Below, in pieces: positions 8,914 to 17,156 of a stretch of DNA of 64,000 bases. The number at the start of each line of letters is the position of its first letter. Within the stretch, counting starts at the first letter, position 1. Under the pieces are notes generated by a model that worked only from the letters and a program-made list of their open reading frames with translations, ran no database searches and was not told where the DNA came from. The stretch is from UBA1240 sp045599185 (GTDB lineage Bacteria > Spirochaetota > Spirochaetia > Treponematales > Treponemataceae): NCBI GenBank assembly GCA_045599185.1, contig JAZRVO010000015.1:147214-211213 (forward strand), given 5' to 3'. The position numbers and the translations under genes were made by a program.

Positions 8914-8966
8914 TTCCGAACTTGATTCGGAATCTACGTCAGGTGCTGAAATAAATTCAGCATGAC
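8914..8966 (+). repeat. Dispersed palindromic repeat (TTCCGAA..TTCGGAA family), copy 1
   Basis: TTCCGAActtgaTTCGGAA, then GCTGAAataaaTTCAGC and CATGAC. It is one copy of a dispersed intergenic element built of two hairpins, which in full copies are closed by GTCAT/ATGAC. It occupies the fliI-fliJ spacer, inside the flagellar operon. Other copies are at 13376, 13513, 16918, 18748 and 20625, with degenerate ones at 11280 and 13266. Confidence 0.8.
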
Positions 8967-9021
8967 AGAGGCAGAAAAAACTTGTTATTAAGCCAAAATG
9001 AAATTGTAAAGAGCGTATTTT

Positions 9022-9453
9022 ATGAAAAAGTTTCAGTTTACTTTACAGAAGGTGCTTGATTTGCGCCAGTTTACCGAAGATCAGGCAAAAACAGACCTGG
9101 CACAGGCAATAAGCCATGCTGACTATATTAAAGTTCAGCTTGCAGAAGTTGCAGAAAAACGTGCCGCTGCCAATGCGTCGCGGTCTGGCTGTACCAGCAT
9201 TGAAGAACATATAGTAATTGAAAACTTTATTACGCGCATGGACGTAAAGAAAGAAACACTTTTGCAGGAACTTGCTCAGGCAGAACTGATTGTTGAAGAA
9301 AAACGCAAGGTTTTTGCCGAAGCAATGAAAGACCGTAAAGTTCTTTCCAACCTTAAGGAAAAAAAATACGCCGAATACCGCAAAGCCTACTTCAAGATTC
9401 AGGACGAAATGGTAGACGACATTACAAGTTCACGTTTTAACATTGCAATGTAA
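9022..9453 (+). CDS. fliJ: Flagellar export protein FliJ
   Basis: 143 residues, almost entirely helical and coiled-coil. MKKFQFTLQKVLDLRQFTEDQAK is the typical FliJ start, and the C-terminus is rich in Lys/Glu. FliJ is the central stalk and chaperone-escort factor of the FliHIJ ATPase complex. It is the last gene of the operon in this window, after a 140-bp spacer that contains a dispersed repeat. Confidence 0.88.
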   Translation: MKKFQFTLQKVLDLRQFTEDQAKTDLAQAISHADYIKVQLAEVAEKRAAANASRSGCTSIEEHIVIENFITRMDVKKETLLQELAQAELIVEEKRKVFAEAMKDRKVLSNLKEKKYAEYRKAYFKIQDEMVDDITSSRFNIAM

Positions 9454-9465
9454 GCGCAGCTTAGC

Positions 9466-9502
9466 AAAAAAAAGCACTTCAATAAATTGAAGTGCTTTTT
9501 TT
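9466..9502. terminator. Bidirectional terminator between fliJ and the TGS kinase gene
   Basis: AAAAAAAGCACTTCAA, a TAAA loop, and TTGAAGTGCTTTTTTT form a perfect hairpin with A and T tracts on both sides. It serves the converging flagellar operon (plus) and the kinase gene (minus). Confidence 0.93.
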
Positions 9503-9523
9503 ATGCCCGGCTATGCAAACCGT

Positions 9524-11182
9524 CTAATACTTGTATTCGCTTCCGCCAATAAATTCGCGCAGCAGCGACTGCCCCGGCACAAAATTGGAAGGAATAGGCG
9601 CAAAATTAGACAGGAACTTTAAAAGCCTTGAAGCTTCGGCATATTCTTTTTCCAGCGGCGTTACGCATCGCAAAAGCGGTTCTGCATAAACCTTAAGAAC
9701 GGCAAGCTCATAATCCAGCGCCGTGTTAATCATCAAATCGGCATTGCCCTGAAACGGAAAAATGTGCAGGCGTTCGCCCTTGCGCACATTAGGCCACATG
9801 GCAATTGTAGCCGATGCCGATTTTCCCCTGAACTGGGAATCGCGCACAATGCGGCGGATAAGGCGGTTATCGCTGGTAGGTATGCGGTTATGGTCATCAA
9901 GATTAAGCTGGGTTAAGGCCGAAACGTAAATCTTGAACTTAACCGAACTGTCAATAAGTGGCGTTAATTTGTCATTAAGGCCGTGAATGCCTTCCAGAAT
10001 CAAAATATCATTTTCGTTTAGGCGCAGTTTTTTACCCGTAAATTTGCGCTTGCCATCGTTAAAGTCGTAGCCGGGCATGTCAATTTCCTGCTGGTTAAAC
10101 AGTTTTATAAGGTTTTCATTCAAAAGCGGAATGTCCAAAGCTTCAAGACACTCGTAGTCGTAATTGCCGAATTCGTCTTTCGGGGTCTGTTCGCGGCCAA
10201 CGTAATAATCGTCAAGACTTATAACACGCGGCGTGTAGCCGATAACCTGCAGCTGCTGTGCAAGCTTTTTGGAAGAAGTAGTTTTGCCCGAACTTGAAGG
10301 CCCTGCAATAAGAACAACCTTAACGCCTCCTTTTTTATGAATCATGTCTGCGGCTTCGGCAAAACACTTGTTCTGCATGGTTTCGGTAATATTGATAAAA
10401 TCCTTGTAGTTCCGTTCAATAATGTGCTTGTTAAGGTCTGGGGCGCAGGTTACGCCAATAACTTTTCCCCATTCCTTGTAGCGCTTGTAAACCGAAAAAA
10501 GCTTGGGACTGTCTGTATTTTCGTCAAGTTTTTTGGGATTGCCGGAAATAGGGAAACGGAGCATGAAACCCTGACCATATTCTGTAAGGTCAAAAGTCTG
10601 CAATTTGCCGGTGCTGTCCAAAAGCGGCGCAAAGTGAAGGTTAGAAAAACCGGCAAGGGAATTTAAAACAACGCTTGGCGGACACGAATAGCGCAGACTT
10701 TCGCGGGTTTGAACCATGTTAAGGCGTTCCAGTTCTTCCAGCGCTTCGGCATAGCTAAGGCGCTTCTGCGTAATTTCAAGATTTTGCTCAACCATAAGTT
10801 TCATCTGTGCCTTAAGCTGGGCAATTTCAAAAAGCGTAATGTTTTTTTCAGAATCCATGGTGTAGTAATAGCCGTGCCCCAGACTGTGGCCAACAATCAG
10901 GCGTTTTTCCGGAAAAAGGGTGTGGGCAGCGGCCGCCAGCAGAAAACACAGGGTACGGCGGTAAATTGCTGCACCTTCGTCGCTGGTTAGTAAAACGGGT
11001 TCAACTTTTGCATTAAAATCGATAGGATATGTAAGCTGGCAAATTTCGTTATTTACCCGCACTGCCACAATTGAATCGGCCAAAACGCAGCTGGCTTTGG
11101 CGAGTTCTGACAAAAAGTTTTTTGCCGGTGTAGCTTCGGCAAATTCTATAGATGAATCATCTAAAAATGTAAGCTTAATCAT
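9524..11182 (-). CDS. TGS-domain nucleoside (uridine) kinase-like protein
   Basis: 552 residues. The N-terminus (about 1-65) is a TGS-like domain, followed by a threonyl-tRNA-synthetase-like second additional domain with the HxxxH motif HSLGH (99-103). The C-terminal half is a uridine kinase/phosphoribulokinase P-loop domain with Walker A GPSSSGKTT at 294-302 and LDDYYVGREQTPKDEFGNYDYE. The protein therefore belongs to the ThrRS-like/Udk fusion family found in Treponema, clostridia and Bacteroidetes. It probably phosphorylates a nucleoside, but the substrate is unknown. The start at 11182 is preferred over an upstream ATG at 11317 because the TGS homology begins here. A TATAAT box ends 6 nt before it. 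Confidence 0.88.
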   Translation of the reverse strand: MIKLTFLDDSSIEFAEATPAKNFLSELAKASCVLADSIVAVRVNNEICQLTYPIDFNAKVEPVLLTSDEGAAIYRRTLCFLLAAAAHTLFPEKRLIVGHSLGHGYYYTMDSEKNITLFEIAQLKAQMKLMVEQNLEITQKRLSYAEALEELERLNMVQTRESLRYSCPPSVVLNSLAGFSNLHFAPLLDSTGKLQTFDLTEYGQGFMLRFPISGNPKKLDENTDSPKLFSVYKRYKEWGKVIGVTCAPDLNKHIIERNYKDFINITETMQNKCFAEAADMIHKKGGVKVVLIAGPSSSGKTTSSKKLAQQLQVIGYTPRVISLDDYYVGREQTPKDEFGNYDYECLEALDIPLLNENLIKLFNQQEIDMPGYDFNDGKRKFTGKKLRLNENDILILEGIHGLNDKLTPLIDSSVKFKIYVSALTQLNLDDHNRIPTSDNRLIRRIVRDSQFRGKSASATIAMWPNVRKGERLHIFPFQGNADLMINTALDYELAVLKVYAEPLLRCVTPLEKEYAEASRLLKFLSNFAPIPSNFVPGQSLLREFIGGSEYKY

Positions 11183-11188
11183 AGCGCA

Positions 11189-11220
11189 ATTATAAAGCAC
11201 AAATTTCCAAAAGTCGAATA
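11189..11220 (-). promoter_or_regulatory. Promoter of the TGS kinase gene (leaderless geometry)
   Basis: On the minus strand the -10 box is TATAAT (plus 11189-11194) and the -35-like box is TCGACT, 17 bp upstream. Only 6 nt separate the -10 box from the ATG at 11182, so transcription should begin at or beside the start codon. Confidence 0.6.
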
Positions 11221-11499
11221 CTTTGTAAATTATTCGCATTTTGCTGGTAGTTTTTATGAATAGCTGCTGCAAAAAAAATGTTATTCCAAAATAAGTTTGG
11301 AATGACATTTTTAGCACTTTTCCAACGATTTCTTACAATATGACGGCGTTTTTTACAGCAGATAAAAACAGGTGTTTTATATTTTTTCAGAACATATATT
11401 GGGGCGTGGCGGTTAGTATAAAGGTACAAAAAACTTCGCCAAAGCTTTAGCATTCGCGAAGTTTTTTTATTTTATGAATTGTTTATAAAATAATTGATT
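11195..11499. other. Intergenic region 11195-11499
   Basis: About 300 bp without a gene. It contains the kinase promoter, a degenerate copy of the TTCCGAA-type dispersed palindrome in reverse orientation (about 11278-11306) and the terminator of the downstream minus-strand nuclease gene. Confidence 0.6.
11428..11468 (-). terminator. Terminator of the Rpn-type nuclease gene
   Basis: AAAAAACTTCGC and GCGAAGTTTTTTT form a perfect stem with a 16-nt loop. On the minus strand it follows the nuclease stop by about 30 bp and ends in a U tract. Confidence 0.85.
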
Positions 11500-12342
11500 T
11501 TATTTATCTGCGTTTTGTTCGTCAGCAATTTCTTGAATTGCATCTACAGAAAGTCCAGTCAGAGAGGAAATTTGTTCCAAAGACAAGCCCATTTTCAAAG
11601 CATTCTGCGCTGTTTCGTAGGCTTTTTGAAGCGAACCGCGTTCTATTCCACTCTGAATTCCTTGTTCTATTCCTTCTTCAAATGCGGCTTGCTTTGCTTC
11701 ATATACTCTGTCTTCTACATACATTTCTAGCGTCATGTTTTCCCTCCGCCACTGTTCGTGGCCATTATTCTCATACACTTTTTCACTCAGCCTGCGCGTA
11801 AGGTCATCGCTGGGCTGGCTGGTTGCAAAAAATTTCAGCAGCGCCGATGTATGAATATTATCACAACTGGCAAACTTTGTGAAATCGAAGAACAGTTTCT
11901 TGCACTTGTCGTTGTACTTTTCAGTTACCTTGCCGTTTACGGCGTTTTCTACCAGATAGCAAACTTCGCCGTCGCCTATTAAATCGAACGGGCATAAAAA
12001 TATTACATAGCTTTGTTTCAGTTCCTGATACGGTGCGCCGGTTTTAAGAATGTCGTAGTCGCACACGGCCTGATAGTAGCGCGCACGAAGCGGCAGGTTG
12101 CCGGTGTTTGTCATTTGCAGTTCCACGTCAAAAACGCTGGTACTGTTCTTTACGAACACATCTAAGCGCACGCCTTTTGTTTCATACGCCGGCTTCAGCA
12201 CTTCTTCGGTTTTTACGTCTTCCAGATGGTCAATTTCTATTTGCAGCAGCGTTTCAAGAACCTGCCGGCAAAGTTCCTTGTCCTGCATCACCATTGCAAA
12301 CATTACGGCGTTGGTGATTGGTATTATTCGGTTGGTTTGCAT
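11500..12342 (-). CDS. Rpn/PD-(D/E)XK nuclease family transposase-like protein
   Basis: 280 residues. MQTNRIIPITNAVMFAMVMQDKELCRQVLETLL is the typical start of the Rpn (recombination-promoting nuclease) / PD-(D/E)XK 'transposase' family. The nuclease core is visible as GVRLDVFVKNSTSVFDVELQMT, giving the D..ExQ arrangement seen in the family, followed by RARYYQAVCDYDILKTGAPYQELKQSYVIFLC. The C-terminal part is a Glu/Gln/Gly-rich tail (FEEGIEQGIQSGIERGSLQKA) and a small helix-turn-helix-like end (LSLEQISSLTGLSVDAIQEI). These genes occur in many paralogous copies in gut bacteria. Only one is seen here. The ATG has a good GGAGG site. Confidence 0.88.
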   Translation of the reverse strand: MQTNRIIPITNAVMFAMVMQDKELCRQVLETLLQIEIDHLEDVKTEEVLKPAYETKGVRLDVFVKNSTSVFDVELQMTNTGNLPLRARYYQAVCDYDILKTGAPYQELKQSYVIFLCPFDLIGDGEVCYLVENAVNGKVTEKYNDKCKKLFFDFTKFASCDNIHTSALLKFFATSQPSDDLTRRLSEKVYENNGHEQWRRENMTLEMYVEDRVYEAKQAAFEEGIEQGIQSGIERGSLQKAYETAQNALKMGLSLEQISSLTGLSVDAIQEIADEQNADK

Positions 12343-12582
12343 TATTGCCTCCGCTATATTAATCTGCTTGAATATTATTTTTTCAGCAATTTTGGCGGAG
12401 ATTTATAAAAGATTTTAACTTGTGCAAAAAGATTGATTAAAATAAAAAAAATGTCGCTGCAGGCAGATTTGAAATTGTTTTCTATTCTAGCGCCAAAAAA
12501 AACGCAAAAAAAATATTTTTTTTTGCAAAGGTAATTGACATTTTTTTTGGTTTTTCATAGTATATATATGTTCATAGGAACT
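12343..12582. other. Spacer between the nuclease gene and tRNA-Leu
   Basis: 240 bp, very A/T rich with A7-A8 and T9 tracts. Apart from the tRNA promoter at its right end I see nothing coding. Confidence 0.5.
12535..12563 (+). promoter_or_regulatory. tRNA-Leu promoter
   Basis: TTGACA (12535-12540), a 17-bp T-rich spacer and TAGTAT (12558-12563), about 20 bp before the tRNA. The same boxes and spacing (TTGACA-17-TAGTAT) precede the tRNA-Lys gene at 33484. Confidence 0.8.
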
Positions 12583-12664
12583 GCGGGGGTGGTGGAATTG
12601 GTAGACACGCTAGCTTGAGGTGCTAGTGGCGCGAGCTGTGCCAGTTCAAGTCTGGTCTCCCGCA
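12583..12664 (+). tRNA. tRNA-Leu (anticodon GAG)
   Basis: 82 nt. The acceptor stem GCGGGGG pairs with CTCCCGC, the discriminator base is A, and CCA is not encoded. The anticodon loop CTTGAGG sits in a TAGC-type stem, giving anticodon GAG. The long variable arm (TGGCGCGAGCTGTGCC) is as expected for a class II leucine tRNA, and the T arm is GTTCAAGTC. Confidence 0.96.
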
Positions 12665-12666
12665 TA

Positions 12667-12696
12667 AAGCTTCAACGAAAGTTGAAGCTTTTTTTT
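12667..12696 (+). terminator. tRNA-Leu terminator
   Basis: AAGCTTCAAC, a GAAA tetraloop and GTTGAAGCTT followed by eight T residues, immediately after the tRNA. Confidence 0.95.
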
Positions 12697-12715
12697 GCCC
12701 AAATGCAAAACACCC

Positions 12716-12741
12716 GGTACGCTATATATAGCGTAGGTACC
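12716..12741. repeat. Palindrome TACGCTATATATAGCGTA, copy 1
   Basis: A perfect 18-bp palindrome at 12718-12735, flanked by GGTAC on the left and GGTACC on the right and preceded by ACCC. A second copy lies 262 bp downstream. Confidence 0.85.
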
Positions 12742-12972
12742 TTAAAAAACTTCAAAGCCAAAAGTTCCTTTTTAAAGCCTGTTTTTTCCCTTTTTTTGCC
12801 CAAAAATGCTGATTTTAAAAACAACCTTTTGTTTTTAAAATTTCAACAGGTTGTTTTAAAAATTTCATACGGTTGAATTTTTTACCGGAAAAGTACCAAA
12901 TTCGGGCAAAATTCAGTTAAATTTCTCCATTTTCTCCAGTATTTTTCAGTTATTTTTTGCCCGTTTTTTTAA

Positions 12973-12998
12973 CCCGCGGTACGCTACATATAGCGTAC
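12973..12998. repeat. Palindrome TACGCTACATATAGCGTA, copy 2
   Basis: Second copy of the ACCC-GGTACGCTA palindrome with one mismatch (C in place of T) in the left arm. Its role is unknown. It could be an operator pair, a cruciform or the ends of a small mobile segment. Confidence 0.8.
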
Positions 12999-13195
12999 TT
13001 GCTATTTTCTGCAAGGGGCAATTTTGCCAGCCCTGGCACGCTAAAAAGGGCTTATTGCGGTTCATTATTTTGCATTAACCTAAAAAAAGAAGGAATAAGC
13101 TGCCGGCCGTAAGAATATTTTGTTATATTGCATTGTTTTGAAATATATGCAACTATATGACAATTATGAAAAAGTTGTCATTTACCGAAAGTTCT

Positions 13196-13227
13196 CTATT
13201 TTTCTATTTTTCTATTTTTCTATTTTT
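13196..13227 (+). repeat. Tandem repeat (CTATTTTT)x4
   Basis: Four exact 8-bp units of CTATTTTT followed by one further T. It is in non-coding DNA, and such a tract is prone to slippage. Confidence 0.9.
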
Positions 13228-13294
13228 TGCGCCGCGCCGGAAACTGACAATTTGGAAAGACTTTTGTCATTCCGAACTTGTACAAAAAGGGGCG

Positions 13295-13374
13295 CAGTTT
13301 TTGCGCAGTCAAAAACTGGGGGCTTTTTGCGTATATCAAGCGGAAATAAGAGACAAAGCAAGCAGCAAAAGCAT
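13295..13374 (+). repeat. H1-H2 two-hairpin unit a (part of 97-bp direct repeat)
   Basis: H1 is CAGTTTTTG/CAAAAACTG (13295-13318). H2 is GCTTTTTGC/GCAAAAGC around a loop with ATCAAGCGGAAATAAGAGA and AAAGCA (about 13322-13372). The H2 part recurs at 13460 as part of a 97-bp direct repeat whose copies differ at only a few positions. Confidence 0.7.
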
Positions 13375-13375
13375 T

Positions 13376-13450
13376 GTCATTCCGAACTAGTTTCGGAATC
13401 TACGATAAGTACAGAAACCGTGATAGATGCTGAAATAAATTCAGCATGAC
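13376..13450 (+). repeat. Dispersed palindromic repeat, copy 2 (complete)
   Basis: Full element: outer GTCAT/ATGAC, inner hairpin 1 ATTCCGAA/TTCGGAAT and hairpin 2 GCTGAA/TTCAGC, with a short variable spacer. The structure would be a three-way junction. Confidence 0.88.
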
Positions 13451-13459
13451 TTGCTTTTG

Positions 13460-13556
13460 CTTTTTGCGTATACCAAGCGGAAATAAGAGACAAAGCAAAC
13501 AGCAAAAGCCTTGTCATTCCGAACTTGTTTCGGAATCCACGGCAAGAACAGAAACC
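13460..13556 (+). repeat. 97-bp direct repeat, second copy
   Basis: Near-identical to 13323-13419. It contains an H2 hairpin (GCTTTTTGC/GCAAAAGC) and the left half of the TTCCGAA palindrome. The right half of that palindrome is missing here. Confidence 0.88.
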
Positions 13557-13583
13557 ATAACTAATAAATAAAAGGAAAGTAAA

Positions 13584-15170
13584 ATGAAAAAACTGATTTT
13601 TACATTATTGTTCACTTTGGCGTGTGCGGCAATTTTTGCAGCTGCACCCACTAAAAAGGACTTTGACGAATGGAACAGCCTTACGGAAGATGAAAGAATG
13701 CTGTGCCTTTTAACCGACCCCTATGTATCAGATGATGGCTTAAAAACCACAAGCGTAAACCCGGAACCTGTAAACAAAGGCAAAAAGTCAATAGACCGTC
13801 TTAATAACGGATGGGGAGCTTATTCAAGAAAAGATGTGCTTCAGTGGTATGTTACTAAGATGAATGGTCTTTGCAGAGTAAATTATGAAAGTGCAAAAGA
13901 ACTTTACAACAAATATCCCGGTTCTACTGTAGAAGAAATTGCAATAGCAGAATGTCTTTATTTGGAAGACCTTCCATATTTAATTTTTTATGCAGACAAT
14001 CATGAAAAGCTTGGTGAATACGCTTTTTTGGCTTTGGATGCCGTAAAGATTTTAACGCCTTTAAGATATGCTGTTGCCGCAAACTGGATTACGGAACAGG
14101 AAGCTGTGGAATTTGCAAAACCTGTTCTGGACGAAGTTGCAAATGCCTTTTATTCCTATGAAGATTTTATTGCGCATTATACTCTTGAAAATAGCCTTAT
14201 GTCTTTAATAGGCGTAATAAGCACTAATATAGACACATACAATAAACGGAATGTTCCGGCTGTGCTGGCAAGATATGCAAAACCGTCTTCTTCAAAATAT
14301 GCAATAAATTACGATATAAAGTTTCCGGCGCAAAAACAGAACGGCAACCCCATTTTAACGTACGACGATGTTTTTTATACCCCGGACGAAGATTCCTTAA
14401 AATTATATGCACTTAGAAGATGGGTATATAGAGAAAATGACCGCCTTTCTACAGAAGAAGTAAAAAAATTAAAGTCATATATTGAAGAAAAAAAATACAT
14501 ACCGGCAGTAGCTTATAGGGGTCTTCTTGTTGATGGCGAGAATAAAGATTATGAAGGAATGAAAGATTATCTGAAAGCTTTTGATAACGCAGGAACAAAA
14601 ACATCTTTATATCACATGGCATATATATTATATGGCGAATACTGCGCGATGACGCCGCAGGGAAAAGAATATTTGCTTTGGGTTATTGAAAAACAGGAAG
14701 GCGAAAAAAGCTATTATTTTTTACGTTCCATATACAACGTATTTCAATTAATGGAATTGGTGAATAGCAGTTTGCCCGGTGATGATTTTTTTTCGATTGT
14801 ATCTGTGCTGGCAGAACCTGCAAGCGAAATGTTAGATAATTACAATAAAGCAGTAAGTGCGTTCTCTGCTACAGAATTTGATTCTTTAGATTGGGAATTG
14901 CGTGAAACGTATACGGAATTATATTTATTTGCTAATTGTGTTTGTTTTGCTTTTAACGCAAAAAACAGTATTGTAAGTTTTTTGGCAAGAAATAACGAAG
15001 AAGCCTATGATTGTGCAAAAAAAGCAAGGGAAATCCTGAATTATTTTGTTGAAAATAAAATGGAAAATGAATTAAGAGATTTTTTTGGAAGTAAAGACTT
15101 TGATGAATATTTGTCGGATTTGGAATTTGTAGAGAACAAATTCAACAAACGGTATATTCCGAATAATTAA
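13584..15170 (+). CDS. Secreted DUF1266-type protein, paralogue 1
   Basis: 528 residues with a clear signal peptide (MKKLIFTLLFTLACAAIFAAA). The region from about residue 75 to 215 fits the DUF1266 family pattern: an early LxxxWxxYSRKDVL segment, then YAFLALDAVKILTPLRYAVAANWITEQEA, then a [S/A]YEDFxxHY motif. DUF1266 proteins have no known activity. Here the domain is exported and is followed by a 250-residue helical C-terminal region unique to this cluster. It is closest to paralogue 4: bases 13561-13720 are nearly identical to 18919-19078, suggesting recent duplication or conversion. The ribosome binding site is AAAGGAAAG. Intergenic repeats separate it from its neighbours. Confidence 0.75.
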   Translation: MKKLIFTLLFTLACAAIFAAAPTKKDFDEWNSLTEDERMLCLLTDPYVSDDGLKTTSVNPEPVNKGKKSIDRLNNGWGAYSRKDVLQWYVTKMNGLCRVNYESAKELYNKYPGSTVEEIAIAECLYLEDLPYLIFYADNHEKLGEYAFLALDAVKILTPLRYAVAANWITEQEAVEFAKPVLDEVANAFYSYEDFIAHYTLENSLMSLIGVISTNIDTYNKRNVPAVLARYAKPSSSKYAINYDIKFPAQKQNGNPILTYDDVFYTPDEDSLKLYALRRWVYRENDRLSTEEVKKLKSYIEEKKYIPAVAYRGLLVDGENKDYEGMKDYLKAFDNAGTKTSLYHMAYILYGEYCAMTPQGKEYLLWVIEKQEGEKSYYFLRSIYNVFQLMELVNSSLPGDDFFSIVSVLAEPASEMLDNYNKAVSAFSATEFDSLDWELRETYTELYLFANCVCFAFNAKNSIVSFLARNNEEAYDCAKKAREILNYFVENKMENELRDFFGSKDFDEYLSDLEFVENKFNKRYIPNN

Positions 15171-15334
15171 TCCCCGCCATTCGGAATGCTGAACGGCAGA
15201 GGAAAGGTACGCAGTTTTTGCCTTGCAAAAACTACGTCAATTTTTCTGCAAGTTGGCTTGTGCCTTTTGCTTTTTATAGGCAAAAACTACGTCAATTTTT
15301 TGTAAGTTGGCTAATAAATAAAAAGGAAAGTAAA
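15171..15334. repeat. Paralogue 1-2 spacer with AAAACTACGTCAATTTTT repeats
   Basis: Contains H1-type hairpin CAGTTTTTGC/GCAAAAACT (about 15212-15232) and two copies of AAAACTACGTCAATTTTT followed by TGYAAGTTGGCT (about 15228-15257 and 15283-15312). The same sequence recurs at 17067 and 18890, upstream of paralogues 3 and 4. Confidence 0.8.
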
Positions 15335-16864
15335 ATGAAAAAACTGATTTTTGCACTGTTGTTTACTTTTGCGTGTACGGCAATTTTTGCAATTGCTTAT
15401 ACTGCTAAATGGAATGAAGAATGGAAAAAACTTACGGAAGAAGAACAGTGGTTCTGCCTTTTGTCCGAACCGCTTACGGAACGAAACGCCCTTAGCATAA
15501 TAAGCGTAAACCCAGAACCATTTGTGCCGGAAGGCAAACAAAGCCATTCGCAGGGCATTCTGGAAAACTCATGGCAATGTTTTTCCAAGGAAGAACTTAT
15601 TGCTACGGCTGAAGAGTTTTGGAATGGAGAAGAAAAAGTTATAGCAGAATATAATTTTCTAAAGTCAAAAGTTGCCGGTTTGCAGGCAAGTCCGGCAAGC
15701 AAAGTAACCGCTGCAATAGAAAAGCTTGCCGCAGAAGAAATTCTGGATTTTAGTTCTATTGCAAGGCTGTATTATATTGTAGAAATGCAGGATATTTTAG
15801 GCGAAAACGGACTGCTTGCATGGAATTATGGCAAACTGCTTGCCGGTTTGCGCTGGGGTATTGGTGCAGGCTGGCTTACAGAAGCCGAAGCGCTTGACCT
15901 GGCAAAACCCTTTATTGATTTTCTGCTGAATGCTTTCGATTCCTGGGAAGATTATGCCGTTCATTATGCCTTTGGACGTGCCTATTATGCCTTGCAATAC
16001 GGATTGAATTATACGAAGTATTTTAACGAAGCACTTGAAGACGTTAGGCTATATGACATTGAAGTTGAAGAAGACGAAAAAGACAAGATTTTTACTTTTC
16101 ACGGCATAAAGTTTCCCGGCTTAAACGTAAACGGCAACCGTATTCTTACCTACAGCGATGCAGTTTATAAGCCTTCCAAAGAAGCGGAACTATGGATGCT
16201 TACCGTAAGGCAGGCCCGTCATCCCGGCGATGTTACGGATTTGGAATATGCCTCTTATCTTAATTTCCTTAAAAAGAAAAAACACCTGCCGCGCGTGGCA
16301 TACAATCTGGTTCAGATGCAGCGTGATAATGAATGGACAAAAACTACTGCCCAGATAGATTCGTTACCAAAGCCGCTTTCTGATGCAGATTTGGAAAAAA
16401 GAAACAGGCTTGTTAGTAATACGTATAAAAAAGATATGAAATTCTACGATGAAGCAAATGCTTCGTTTAAGAAAGCTGATAAATATAATCCGCTGTATAT
16501 CCAGTTCTATATGGAATACGCCGTTACGTCTTTTCAGGCAGGAGACTATAAAAAATACTGTTCGCTTTTTACGGATGTTTTATCCGGCTTTGAAGAAGAA
16601 ATTCAGCAGACGGCAGATATAAAAAACTTTACCTGCCTGTATTATTTGGCGTATGCCGAAAAGGAAAAGCATGCCAGAAACTATGAAGACTGCTACAGGT
16701 ACACGGTAAAGGCACTTGACTATTTGAACGATGCAAAAACGGCACCTTCAATAGACTTTCTTAAACCCGAACAGATGGGCGCCATACAGTCAGCCCTTTT
16801 TGACATGCTGAAAGACTGCGAAGAAAACCTTGCAAAAGAAAACCGCCGCCGCCAGACCGAATAA
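15335..16864 (+). CDS. Secreted DUF1266-type protein, paralogue 2
   Basis: 509 residues. ATG 15335 is chosen over 15218 because it directly follows AAAAGGAAAG and begins a signal peptide (MKKLIFALLFTFACTAIFAIA). The DUF1266-like core is clear at about 75-222: LENSWQCFSKEELIATAEEF, LAWNYGKLLAGLRWGIGAGW, LTEAEALDLAKPF and FDSWEDYAVHYAFGRAYYAL. The rest is a helical C-terminal region with a short TPR-like stretch (YMEYAVTSFQAGDYKKYCSL). It is most similar to paralogue 3. The function is unknown; the protein is probably periplasmic. Confidence 0.78.
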   Translation: MKKLIFALLFTFACTAIFAIAYTAKWNEEWKKLTEEEQWFCLLSEPLTERNALSIISVNPEPFVPEGKQSHSQGILENSWQCFSKEELIATAEEFWNGEEKVIAEYNFLKSKVAGLQASPASKVTAAIEKLAAEEILDFSSIARLYYIVEMQDILGENGLLAWNYGKLLAGLRWGIGAGWLTEAEALDLAKPFIDFLLNAFDSWEDYAVHYAFGRAYYALQYGLNYTKYFNEALEDVRLYDIEVEEDEKDKIFTFHGIKFPGLNVNGNRILTYSDAVYKPSKEAELWMLTVRQARHPGDVTDLEYASYLNFLKKKKHLPRVAYNLVQMQRDNEWTKTTAQIDSLPKPLSDADLEKRNRLVSNTYKKDMKFYDEANASFKKADKYNPLYIQFYMEYAVTSFQAGDYKKYCSLFTDVLSGFEEEIQQTADIKNFTCLYYLAYAEKEKHARNYEDCYRYTVKALDYLNDAKTAPSIDFLKPEQMGAIQSALFDMLKDCEENLAKENRRRQTE

Positions 16865-17156
16865 CAATGGCTTTTCGTCATTCCGAACGGTTTTTTTGTC
16901 ATTCGGTATGGAAACCTGTCATTCCGAACTCGTTTCGGAATCCACGGCAGGAACAGAAACCGCGGCGGATGCTGAACCAGGTTCAGCATGACTTGCTTTT
17001 GCTTTTTGTGCTGTTTCTAACTGCTGCTTTTTATAGGCAAAAGCCCATAGTTTTTTGCAAAGCAAAAAACTACGTCAATTTTTCTGTAAGTTGGCTTGTG
17101 CTTTTGCTTTGCAAAACTCGCATTTTACATTTCGTAAATAAAAACAAGGGGAAAAA
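16865..17156. repeat. Paralogue 2-3 spacer, repeat cluster
   Basis: 292 bp made of a partial (16876) and a complete (16918-16991) TTCCGAA palindromic element, a reverse-oriented H1-H2 unit (about 16995-17072, H1 TAGTTTTTTGC/GCAAAAAACTA) and the ACGTCAATTTTTCTGTAAGTTGGCT block (to 17096). No gene is seen. Confidence 0.8.

Larger units (their letters stand above)
12697..13583. other. Repeat-rich non-coding region before the DUF1266 cluster
   Basis: About 890 bp with no supported gene. It holds two copies of a TACGCTA..TAGCGTA palindrome (12718 and 12980), an AACAACC/GGTTGTT inverted repeat (about 12824-12857), four tandem CTATTTTT units (13196-13227), two copies of a 97-bp direct repeat (13323-13419 and 13460-13556) and dispersed TTCCGAA palindromes. 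Apparent ORFs here translate only repeat sequence (peptides such as HSELVSES). Confidence 0.75.

Noticed and set aside
11500..12342. Insertion sequence based on the transposase-like label of the Rpn gene
   Set aside because: No terminal inverted repeats or target duplication were seen; Rpn proteins are nuclease-fold proteins and not DDE transposases.
13120..13449. ORF giving a protein with HSELVSES
   Set aside because: It reads through dispersed repeats and a CTATTTTT tandem, with no ribosome binding site and no family motif.
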